64,000 nucleotides of DNA from Rhizobium sp. AQ_MP. Lineage in GTDB: Bacteria; Pseudomonadota; Alphaproteobacteria; Rhizobiales; Rhizobiaceae. Shown in pieces: positions 17,551 to 25,069 of this stretch; positions within the stretch are counted from its first letter, which is position 1, and the number at the start of each line of letters is the position of its first letter. The notes beneath the pieces were generated by a model. The model was not told the origin of the DNA, did no database searches, and saw only the letters and a program-made list of their open reading frames with translations. Location of the stretch: positions 1 through 64,000 of the forward strand of contig NZ_JACJVI010000017.1 of assembly GCF_014237835.1 (NCBI RefSeq), read 5' to 3'. The translations under genes and the position numbers were made by a program.

Positions 17551-18647
17551 TTGACGAGCACGGCACAGCCAATTGGTTTTCGAAACCCGGCGACTCGATC
17601 CGCGCGATCATGCAGCGACGAAATATCTCCGCGCATGACCTCGCCGAGCGCTTTGAGGATGGGCTTGATGCTGTCCGGGGTCTTATAGACGGGTCGCGGC
17701 AGATCGATGAGTACACCGCGTCGACGCTTTCGGCAATGCTGGGAGCATCGGCGAAATTTTGGCTGAAGCGACAGGAGAACTTCGATACGGCGGTCGATCG
17801 TGCAGTCGCTCAAGTTAGACAGAGCGGGCATGAGGACGCACTACTATGCTTGCCTGCCCCCGGGCAGAAGGCACGCGGCAAGCTGTCTCTTGAGCGTCGC
17901 GCTGCCGAAATTCGTAGAAGACTGGTGTTCTATAACGTCCCAGACGCAGAATCCTGGCGGGGTCGCTATGGCCGCTTAGTCGGAGAAACGGACTATCGTA
18001 CCTCGAAGACATACGCTTCAAAGGAAGACGCGACTCTTCTTTGGCTCAGGCGCGGCGAACTCGAAGCCGAGATGATCCAGACCCGAGTTTGGAACTCCGA
18101 AAACCTGATGGATCGGTTGCAGGAGATCCGCAAGCTCTCCATGATACGCCATCCTCAGCTCTTTCTTCCCAAACTGAAGGCGCTGTGCGCTGAGGCCGGC
18201 GTGGCACTCGTTGTAGTTAAGGCACCCGATGGATGCCGCGCCAGTGGCGCAATACGAATGGTGGACCCGGACAAGGCGATGCTCCTGCTGAGTTTCCGCT
18301 ACAAGCGCGATGATCAGTTTTGGTTCACGGTTTTCCACGAGATCGGGCATCTCGTGCTTCACAAGGCAAACACCTTTGTCGACGACGATGCCCTGCCCGG
18401 CGACATCGATCGGGAGAACGAAGCCAACGAGTTTGCGGCCGAATGCGTAATCCCTCCCCTTCGGGAGTCCGAATTCGAACGCATCAAGCCGAACCGAGAG
18501 GATATTGTTCGGTTTAGCGTGTCGATAGGCATCGCACCGGGCCTCACTGTCGGTCAGATGCAGCATCGTGGGATGCTGGAGCCCGACAAACTTAACTATC
18601 TCAAGCGCACATGGAATTGGAGCCAGATCAACCCGGTCACAGTCTAA
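17547..18647 (+). CDS. HTH-ImmA/IrrE metallopeptidase, HigA-like antitoxin fusion
   Basis: 366 aa with two parts. Residues about 15-75 (SIRAIMQRRNISAHDLAERFE...LSAMLGASAKFWLKRQENF) are a HigA/VapI-type XRE helix-turn-helix. Residues about 185-310 are a DUF955/ImmA-IrrE zinc peptidase with HEIGH at 264-268 and the downstream Glu in ENEANEFAAE (290-299). Such proteins cleave repressors or act as regulated antitoxins. Fusion of both in one chain next to a HigB-like toxin suggests that the antitoxin or a partner regulator is turned over proteolytically. It is convergent with the pyrophosphorylase-like gene, 5 bases apart. Confidence 0.85.
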   Translation: MIDEHGTANWFSKPGDSIRAIMQRRNISAHDLAERFEDGLDAVRGLIDGSRQIDEYTASTLSAMLGASAKFWLKRQENFDTAVDRAVAQVRQSGHEDALLCLPAPGQKARGKLSLERRAAEIRRRLVFYNVPDAESWRGRYGRLVGETDYRTSKTYASKEDATLLWLRRGELEAEMIQTRVWNSENLMDRLQEIRKLSMIRHPQLFLPKLKALCAEAGVALVVVKAPDGCRASGAIRMVDPDKAMLLLSFRYKRDDQFWFTVFHEIGHLVLHKANTFVDDDALPGDIDRENEANEFAAECVIPPLRESEFERIKPNREDIVRFSVSIGIAPGLTVGQMQHRGMLEPDKLNYLKRTWNWSQINPVTV

Positions 18648-18652
18648 GCTCG

Positions 18653-19570
18653 CTATCCTTTGAAATGGACGAATGAGGTCGGGCTCTTCTGCCAATTACA
18701 CAAGGCATCTTCCATCACGGCCATTCCCACGTGCAGGCTGGCATCCAATTGATCCACCCAGCTCTGAAGCTGCGCCTCAGTTGCCGCACCAGTGTGTGAA
18801 CCTGTGAACAGGAGGCGTGCACCGGAAGCGGGACCCGTGGCACCCTTGAAGTAGGCCGATCCCGGCTCGATGGGAGCGATCCCGTACCGACCGATCAATG
18901 CAAGGTAGTCGAACTTCGCAAGGCGCCCGAAGGTTCTCACGTTCATGCTTCTGTAGAGAGCATCGAAGATCGTCGCAGGATTGTTGCCCGCCTCTAGGAT
19001 TTTGTTCGCAAAGAAAGCCTGGTGTCCTCCTTGGCCTATCCACCCGAGGTAGCTGAGCAGAACGTCGCTGAAGCTCCTATTGGAGTCCGGCCGCAGACTC
19101 TCGTACTTCCGGTGATTGCCGAACCGTCCGTCGATGCTTGTCCAGGTAGCGGCGAGCCATGAAATCATAGCCTGGGGGTTGTGTGAGACAGTCTGCCAGT
19201 CCCACACCCCGGCCCCGAGGCGACCATATACCTGCTGCAGTCGAAGCCATCCGGAAGACGCAGGTCTAGCGAAATGCGTCATAAGGAACACAAGCCACGC
19301 GGCCTCTTCTACGTTGCCCGTCTGCATATGATATGCAACCGCGCGCTCGGCATCGAATGTACCCGAATTGGGATCTGCCTTCCTCTTGGGGATGGGCCTT
19401 TCCTGTACTCGCCTGTAGTAATCTTCGCGTCTCAGGCTTGCGACGAACTGCATTGCGAGTGTGTCGCGCGCCAGGTTCTCAGCAGCACCTGGAAGATTAC
19501 GGACGTTGGCCGAGTAGTCGTGAAGAGCGCTGGATATCTGCGCATGTTGTTGCTGCCTCGTAGGCCACAT
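18653..19570 (-). CDS. Probable alpha-glutamyl/putrescinyl-thymine pyrophosphorylase clade 3 family protein
   Basis: 305 aa from the ATG at 19570, two bases after the synthase stop, with GGAGC upstream; ATGs at 19585 and 19597 are alternatives. Conserved-looking blocks are SIDGRFGNHRKYESL (145-159) and NVRTFGRLAKFDYLALIGR (210-228), plus SAYFKGATGPASGARLLF (238-255). These match my memory of the clade 3 aGPT-PPlase family, described in comparative-genomic work on DNA base hypermodification, where relatives attach amines to activated hydroxymethyl-pyrimidines. Pairing with a thymidylate-synthase-family gene supports it. The reaction and substrate are unknown, and the assignment rests on recalled motifs. 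Confidence 0.6.
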   Translation of the reverse strand: MWPTRQQQHAQISSALHDYSANVRNLPGAAENLARDTLAMQFVASLRREDYYRRVQERPIPKRKADPNSGTFDAERAVAYHMQTGNVEEAAWLVFLMTHFARPASSGWLRLQQVYGRLGAGVWDWQTVSHNPQAMISWLAATWTSIDGRFGNHRKYESLRPDSNRSFSDVLLSYLGWIGQGGHQAFFANKILEAGNNPATIFDALYRSMNVRTFGRLAKFDYLALIGRYGIAPIEPGSAYFKGATGPASGARLLFTGSHTGAATEAQLQSWVDQLDASLHVGMAVMEDALCNWQKSPTSFVHFKG

Positions 19571-19571
19571 T

Positions 19572-20561
19572 TCAGGCTGCTCCATTCGTTTTGGCATTTC
19601 GAAGAACTCGGGTCTTCTGCCTCCGCTCGAGATAAGTTCGATAAACCTCGTCATGAAACTCGGCCTTCAATTCGTTAAGAAATTCGAACCCTGGAGCATC
19701 CCGCCGTTTAGTGGCCCAGAAAACCTGGAGAAGGCGGATGATGTCAGCCCAGTAAGGCTCGCTCGCGCAGTCTGCGGCCCGGATTTTCTTTTCTGCCCGG
19801 ATCTCCCCCTCTGCTTGCAACAGGGCGTCGGTAATTAAGAATGCGTCTCCGGAAGGCATTGGAGGCATCTGCACCGTTTTTTGATGTCCTTCGTTCACGT
19901 AGTGTTTCATCGCTTCTATAGAGCCGTCGTAAACGTGCATGCTGGTGGCGTAGTGAATGTAATCGCCCAAATCGAGGTCAAGGCGAGTGGCCATCATCTC
20001 CTGGAGCATGGTGAAGCAAAACACGTCATGCGGCAGGCCCTTGTACGCGTCGTTCGACCGCATCGTGGCGGACATATGAAGGCGTCCATCGCGCGCTACG
20101 AATTGCAGTGCAGTCGTGCACGGAATCTCCTCGTGATGGACTGCGATGTCCGCAGCATCGTAAAGCTGGATCACGGCGCGCTTGGAGGTGGATTTCTCTT
20201 TCAGAAGCCTAGTGACATTCTCAAGTTGGTTGATGCTTCCGCGCATCGCATGAATCCGCGGGCCGTAGGCGCCAGCGAGGATGCCATCTTCGGCATCCTG
20301 GGCGTAATCCGGGATATATTCCTTGATGAACTCCAGAGTATTGAGGCCCCCGAGATACCAGAGCAACTCCCCCAAGGCGCTGAACGGCTTGCCACGGTCC
20401 TGTGATCGACTGATCCGAGCTCTAGGGTTAGTCATTCGGAAGGACACCCCAAGCTTTTCTCGCATTTCGCCGCGGGTGCCGACGTTCGCGGCTCCCTCGG
20501 AGAGAAGGATCGGGTACAGTTCGATCAGTATTTCATCAATGCCTTCACCGCATAGGTACAT
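19572..20561 (-). CDS. Thymidylate synthase-family enzyme with Asn-to-Asp change (dCMP-hydroxymethylase-like)
   Basis: 329 aa; GGGGGGCGG precedes the ATG. TS hallmarks are present: GELLWYLGG (Glu65), catalytic Cys148 in IPCTTALQF, MRSNDAYKGLP (Arg168, Asp171), and MHVYDG (His209, Tyr211). At the position of E. coli Asn177 (GLPFN) it has Asp179 (GLPHD). In T4 dCMP hydroxymethylase and in engineered TS this swap moves preference from dUMP to dCMP. The usual N-terminal RTGT motif is altered and the chain is about 65 residues longer than housekeeping ThyA. I infer a (hydroxy)methylating enzyme for a modified pyrimidine nucleotide, acting with the downstream pyrophosphorylase-like gene. Confidence 0.8.
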   Translation of the reverse strand: MYLCGEGIDEILIELYPILLSEGAANVGTRGEMREKLGVSFRMTNPRARISRSQDRGKPFSALGELLWYLGGLNTLEFIKEYIPDYAQDAEDGILAGAYGPRIHAMRGSINQLENVTRLLKEKSTSKRAVIQLYDAADIAVHHEEIPCTTALQFVARDGRLHMSATMRSNDAYKGLPHDVFCFTMLQEMMATRLDLDLGDYIHYATSMHVYDGSIEAMKHYVNEGHQKTVQMPPMPSGDAFLITDALLQAEGEIRAEKKIRAADCASEPYWADIIRLLQVFWATKRRDAPGFEFLNELKAEFHDEVYRTYLERRQKTRVLRNAKTNGAA

Positions 20562-20950
20562 GCCGCCCCCCGAATCTGCCCCTGCGGCACATCTTATGAT
20601 CGGATATCGGCAAGTAAAATACTACCGGAGCGGGCTTCTGGGTTTTCTTGCGCCTTGGGCAAGCGGCTCGGGAACCAAAGGAGATTCCCCCGGGGCGTAA
20701 CGGCGCAGCAGTTCGGCCCCGAGATACTAGCCGATAAGGCAGCGAGGCGGACCCAACTTGTTGGGGGTTGCGCACTCATGAAGAGGCGTCACTTGAACGA
20801 CTGTTTTTGAAAGTCAACTGGCGCAGTGGGATGACCGGAATGACGGCGCAGTACGACATCGTCGGGCTTGGCAGAATCGTCAATTTCTAGGAAGACCGGC
20901 AGACATCACGGCGTTTACAAAAAGCAGTGTCGAGTACGCTCGCTGGCAGT
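20562..20950. other. 389-base intergenic region between the GajB-like and TS-like genes
   Basis: No convincing ORF. It contains a small hairpin CCCAA-cttg-TTGGG (20752-20765) and presumably the promoter of the TS-like/pyrophosphorylase pair, showing that this pair is a transcription unit separate from the Gabija-type genes. I see no clear -35/-10 match and no strong T-tract terminator. Confidence 0.5.
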
Positions 20951-22738
20951 TCAATCTTCCGCCTGGATGCGCTCGTCGACTTCGAGGACGAACCTCGATG
21001 CACGGGTGGACGAGAATGCTATGTGAACTTCCGAGCGTGCGCGGGTGAACCCCACGTAGAAAAGGCGACGCTGTTCGATGATGTCCTTTGGTGTCGGATT
21101 GGATCGAGGGATTCTGCCTTCGTCGATGCCGAACATCACCACGACATCGAACTCCCGCCCCTTCGAGCTGTGGAGAGTGGTGAGATTGACGCGATCGTTT
21201 CCTTCGCCAGCTCCCGAGAACTGGCCAAGTGACATGCCGGACAATCCCAGGTCCTGTTCAAGCCGCTGTATGAGGGATCTCATCGCGGCCACATCGTCGG
21301 ACAGGGCTCTGCAACCGATCGCAAACCGTTGGACGATCGCGGCGTCTAGCGCCCGAAGCCAGGCGGAAAGGTAAAGGGTGCTGTCCCGCGACGACCAAGT
21401 GAAGGCGAGCAGGGCTCGTTTGAACTCCCGCCAATCTTGATCGGACAAGATCGTCTCGGAGAACAGGCGCCTACCTTCGGAGACAATCCTTGACCAGCGT
21501 GGCTCGCCGACCTCCCATCCGCCACAACACCACGCAGCGCAGCGCTCGATCCATCGCATCAATCTGTTCGATCTGGAATAGAGGGCATTCGCGTCAGCCC
21601 GCACGAATGCCCAGCCATGATCAGCAGCAGCCTCGGCGACGGCGTCGCCCATGAACGCCGCAGCATAGAGGACAGCGATGTTACCACGTTGAAGGCCGGG
21701 ATTTCTCACCTCCACTTCAGGGAGCAACGTTGAGAAGAGCCAGGCGGCGTGGTCTTCGTAGTTTCCAGCTAGTGGGTGGAAGTAGACCGTGCCTTCAGCG
21801 GCGCCTTCAGCCGCCTTGTAGCCACGCACCTCTCCGAGGGCATATTCCGAAACGGCAACGATCCGTGTGCCGCTTCGGTAGTTCAGTGCCAGTCTCACCG
21901 TCTCCACGTCTTCGCGCTGTGAAAGCTGCTGCAGGAGCTCCGGTCTCGCTCCAATGAAGCCGTAGATCGATTGATCGGCATCGCCGACCGCCAGTAGGCG
22001 TATTCCGGTGCGAAAGCAAAGTCCTAGCACCATCAGGTGAAGTGCGGTACCGAGATCCTGATATTCGTCGACGGCGAGCACAGGGAATTTGGCAAGCAAC
22101 GCATCGCGCAGCCATGGATTCCTGACAAGGGCACGCAGCGCAAGAAGAGGCATGTCCTCGAAGTCTATCAAGCCAGCTTCGCGCAGATACTGCTCGTATG
22201 ACGTTGCGAGCGCAGCTCGTTGCGGGTTAGCTTCCGTCCATATCGGCTTGGTTCTGTCCAAGTAGGTGCGACGGTGGAGGTCCATGCCGAACCGAAAATC
22301 CTCCGGATTGCCAGGACCGCCAACCACGTCCCGGTGAGCCCTGGCCATCGCCGCTCCCTTTTGCTGGGCGTTTGCTATCTGGAACCTGGAAGTAAGTCCG
22401 ACATCTAGGGACTCGGCATATGGGATCAGGATTTGTGTCAGGGAAAAGGAGTGGACGGTGCCGACGAATACTCGCTTTCCCGGTTCGACCCCGAGGTCGC
22501 CGAGCCGTTCCTCCAATTCCCGCGCACATTCGTTGTTGTAAGTAATGCAAGCGACGCCACGCGGCGCCTTCACATCCTCGGAAAGGATCCTGGCAAGTTT
22601 AACCGTTAGTGTCTTGGTCTTGCCGCTTCCGGGACCTGCGAGAACGACGCAGTGCCCGGTCGACTCATAGGCCTGCCACTGGGCGTTGTTCGGCCTTAGT
22701 TCCTCCGCAGCGTCGAGATAGAGTGCGCTGCTAGACAC
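20951..22738 (-). CDS. GajB-like UvrD/Rep family helicase (Gabija)
   Basis: 595 aa from a GTG at 22738 that overlaps the gajA-like stop by 8 bases; a longer frame to 22795 is less likely. SF1A helicase motifs: LAGPGSGKTKT (Walker A), ACITYNNECARELEERL (Ia), LAVDEYQDLGTAL (II), GDADQSIYGF (III), TLHSSKGREFDVVV (V), RRLFYVGFTRAR (VI). A class 2 OLD nuclease followed by a UvrD-like helicase is the defining arrangement of the Gabija anti-phage system, in which GajB activates or acts with GajA. The translational coupling supports complex formation. It is about 100 residues longer than the best-studied GajB. Confidence 0.8.
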   Translation of the reverse strand: MSSSALYLDAAEELRPNNAQWQAYESTGHCVVLAGPGSGKTKTLTVKLARILSEDVKAPRGVACITYNNECARELEERLGDLGVEPGKRVFVGTVHSFSLTQILIPYAESLDVGLTSRFQIANAQQKGAAMARAHRDVVGGPGNPEDFRFGMDLHRRTYLDRTKPIWTEANPQRAALATSYEQYLREAGLIDFEDMPLLALRALVRNPWLRDALLAKFPVLAVDEYQDLGTALHLMVLGLCFRTGIRLLAVGDADQSIYGFIGARPELLQQLSQREDVETVRLALNYRSGTRIVAVSEYALGEVRGYKAAEGAAEGTVYFHPLAGNYEDHAAWLFSTLLPEVEVRNPGLQRGNIAVLYAAAFMGDAVAEAAADHGWAFVRADANALYSRSNRLMRWIERCAAWCCGGWEVGEPRWSRIVSEGRRLFSETILSDQDWREFKRALLAFTWSSRDSTLYLSAWLRALDAAIVQRFAIGCRALSDDVAAMRSLIQRLEQDLGLSGMSLGQFSGAGEGNDRVNLTTLHSSKGREFDVVVMFGIDEGRIPRSNPTPKDIIEQRRLFYVGFTRARSEVHIAFSSTRASRFVLEVDERIQAED

Positions 22739-24524
22739 GGCCGACCACGTAGCTGATGGCGCGCGCGATGTAGCCGGGTACCTCAAGACCGCCAATACGG
22801 GCTGCCATACGCTGTGCGAAGCGGCCCTTGCCGATGTCCTCCATCATGGCGAGTAGCTGTTTCCGATTGACCGTCGTAGGATCCTTTTCCCAGGCGTCGA
22901 TCCGTGTCATTCGTTCCTTGCCGAAGTTGCCCTCCCTGAGGCCCTCGATGATAGACGCCGTGAAGGCGCCGTTGAAGAGATCCATCTCGAGCGTGTCGGC
23001 GTTGGTGAATATCCCGAACTCCTCGATGCTTTCATCGAAGCGAGGCCAGTCATCGGTCTCGAGGAGCTCGTCGAAATATTCCTCGCCATACTTCTCGGTG
23101 CGCATCCCATTTAGGAGCCGGGACAACGCAACTGTCCGTTTCTGGCCCCGATCACCATCAGGATCGAAATCGGTGATTATGGAAAAGGGGATTTTCAACG
23201 CTTCAAGAAACTTTGCGTAAGGCGTGAAGTTCGTGCCGGCGACCGAGCAGACCGTGATCCCAAGGCCGTCCAAATCGGCGGCGAGTTCCTCGGCAAACCT
23301 GGGAACCAGAAAGCGTTCCGCATCGCCCTCGACGAGGATGACACCGCGAGCAAACAACATTTCGGCGCGCGTGAAATCCAGGTAGCGCTGCAGGTCATCC
23401 GCCTCATCGGTCGACAGATCCAGGGAGGCCGTGGAACAGCCGACTGTCTCTTCGCCGTTTTCTCGGAGCAGGACGATCGATCTTACAGGAGCGACGCTTG
23501 CGATGTGCGGCGAGTGCGTTGTCATGATGACTGACAGCGGAGGATCCTCGCCGTCCTCATCCTGACCGCTCGCATCTTCGAACAGGCTTCTGTAAACGAG
23601 TCTTTGCAGATGCGGGTGCAGATGCGCTTCGGGTTCCTCTATCGCGAGAAGAGAATGGTCACGCTTGTCCCCTGCAATGAGGTTGCGCAGCTCCATGGTC
23701 TTAAGCGTCAGGAAGATGAGATTCGCAGAGCCAAGGCTGGCGTCGGAAACGGCCCTCTGTCCGGAGTCGATCAGCAGCCTAATCTGGCGATGAAGCTTCG
23801 AGGCGTCGGTGGCGGAGAAGCCGAGCGTTGGCTCGACGTCCTGCCGCTCCCCGCTCATGGCCCGGAACGATGTCGCTATGGCCTCCTCAAGGTCGGAGAC
23901 AGGCTCGAACTCCATAAGGCTGGAGGTGGCTGTCCCAATCTGGTCGGCGACTTCCTGCAACTCGTCACGGTCGATCGCACCAAAAGCCGTCTCGATCAGC
24001 GGTCGAAGAGGAGAGCGTCTCCAGACAGCTAGATCTCCTTCCGCATCCCTAAGCGCGGGAAGGACATCCATGGAAATCCTGCTACGAACATCATGACCAA
24101 ATTTTCGCGTCGGATCCCTGCCGCCGTAGCACGAGAACTGGAAGTCCCTCTCGCTCGTTGGAGCCCGCCCGAGTCCGGCGCGCGTCCTGTATTCGTACGT
24201 CAGTGCCACCGTGTCCGGGCTTCCGGGGACACGGTAGTCCGTCAGCACCGCAAGAACATCCGGGTCATCATCGAAGTCCTTTATCTCAACGGACACAAGG
24301 ATTCGACTTTCTTCGTCGAGTTCTTCAAGCCCGTCCCAGAAATCGCCGAGAGACAGCTCTCGAGCGCTGTCTGGCAGCGACGGGTCGAATATCAGACGGA
24401 GTCCATAGAGCAAGTTCGACTTGCCGACCCGGTTCTCTCCGACGATTACGATGTTGCCCGCCAGCGAGACATCCAAGCACCGGAAGTTCCGGAAGTTGTC
24501 TATCGTAATTCTGGATAGGTACAT
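22731..24524 (-). CDS. GajA-like OLD-family ATPase/TOPRIM nuclease (Gabija)
   Basis: 597 aa from ATG 24524 (MYLSRITIDNFRNF), preceded by AGGGA; an upstream start at 24560 lacks a site. The N-terminal ABC-type ATPase has Walker A GENRVGKS (29-36), signature-region ASLGSANLIF, Walker B LLAIEEPEAHLHPH and MTTHSPH. The C-terminal TOPRIM domain has GVILVEGDAERFLVP (Glu) and DFDPDGD (DxD). GajA nicks phage DNA when nucleotides are depleted. The partner helicase is directly downstream. Length agrees with known GajA (about 580 aa), and no key residue is missing. Confidence 0.85.
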   Translation of the reverse strand: MYLSRITIDNFRNFRCLDVSLAGNIVIVGENRVGKSNLLYGLRLIFDPSLPDSARELSLGDFWDGLEELDEESRILVSVEIKDFDDDPDVLAVLTDYRVPGSPDTVALTYEYRTRAGLGRAPTSERDFQFSCYGGRDPTRKFGHDVRSRISMDVLPALRDAEGDLAVWRRSPLRPLIETAFGAIDRDELQEVADQIGTATSSLMEFEPVSDLEEAIATSFRAMSGERQDVEPTLGFSATDASKLHRQIRLLIDSGQRAVSDASLGSANLIFLTLKTMELRNLIAGDKRDHSLLAIEEPEAHLHPHLQRLVYRSLFEDASGQDEDGEDPPLSVIMTTHSPHIASVAPVRSIVLLRENGEETVGCSTASLDLSTDEADDLQRYLDFTRAEMLFARGVILVEGDAERFLVPRFAEELAADLDGLGITVCSVAGTNFTPYAKFLEALKIPFSIITDFDPDGDRGQKRTVALSRLLNGMRTEKYGEEYFDELLETDDWPRFDESIEEFGIFTNADTLEMDLFNGAFTASIIEGLREGNFGKERMTRIDAWEKDPTTVNRKQLLAMMEDIGKGRFAQRMAARIGGLEVPGYIARAISYVVGRV

Positions 24525-24762
24525 CGGCGGTCCCTGCAAATTGCGGCATACAGAAATCATAACCGATTCTAGGTCAGATTGTACGCGAGCAACGACGTTA
24601 CCTCCAATAAACCTGTAGGCCGACCAACGGATCGCATTGGTCGTGAACTATGCCAGCGGATGTCCGTTCCTGGGAGGGGAATAGGACACGAGCTATGACC
24701 GGGATGGAGGCGCACAGCGGACACGCGAAAATGCTCACCTCACCTCCGGCTTGACGCTCTTA

Positions 24763-25069
24763 AGCGGAAATAATTGCCGCTCTCCCGCAATGTTGACGTC
24801 GGCCCAAAGCCAGGGCACAAAGATGGCATCCACGGTCGCTCGCGGCAGGAAAACAGAGGGAAATCAAAGGCTATTTTTCTAAGCCATTGAAATCATGTGA
24901 GAATCCAGGTTCTCCAGGCGGGCCATTCTAGCTCGGTTTTCGGCTGAATATCGGCGACTGTTTCTCACCGACAAAAAGCGACGCCTGCTCAACAACTTGA
25001 GTAATCTCGACTGATTTTTTTGGCCATCCTTTGTGCTGGAAACGCGCCTCGCAAAATCGGCTGGGGACC
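24763..25069 (+). repeat. Dispersed 300-bp repeat, copy A
   Basis: First of four same-orientation copies. It begins AGCGGAAATAATTGCCGCT (itself a small palindrome), continues through a block nearly identical in all copies, and has a hairpin GAGAA-tccagg-TTCTC at 24899-24914. A second stem CTCAA-caac-TTGAG follows, and the copy ends in GGCTGGGGACC one base before the stop codon of the GMC gene. Similarity to copy D may extend some 25 bases further left (CTCACCTC). Short frames inside it are not credible genes. The preceding 24525-24762 holds the gajA-like promoter region and nothing else I can identify. Confidence 0.9.

Noticed and set aside
19572..20561. Housekeeping thymidylate synthase
   Set aside because: Asp replaces the conserved Asn, the RTGT motif is altered, the chain is longer, and the gene is in a defence island with a pyrophosphorylase-like partner.
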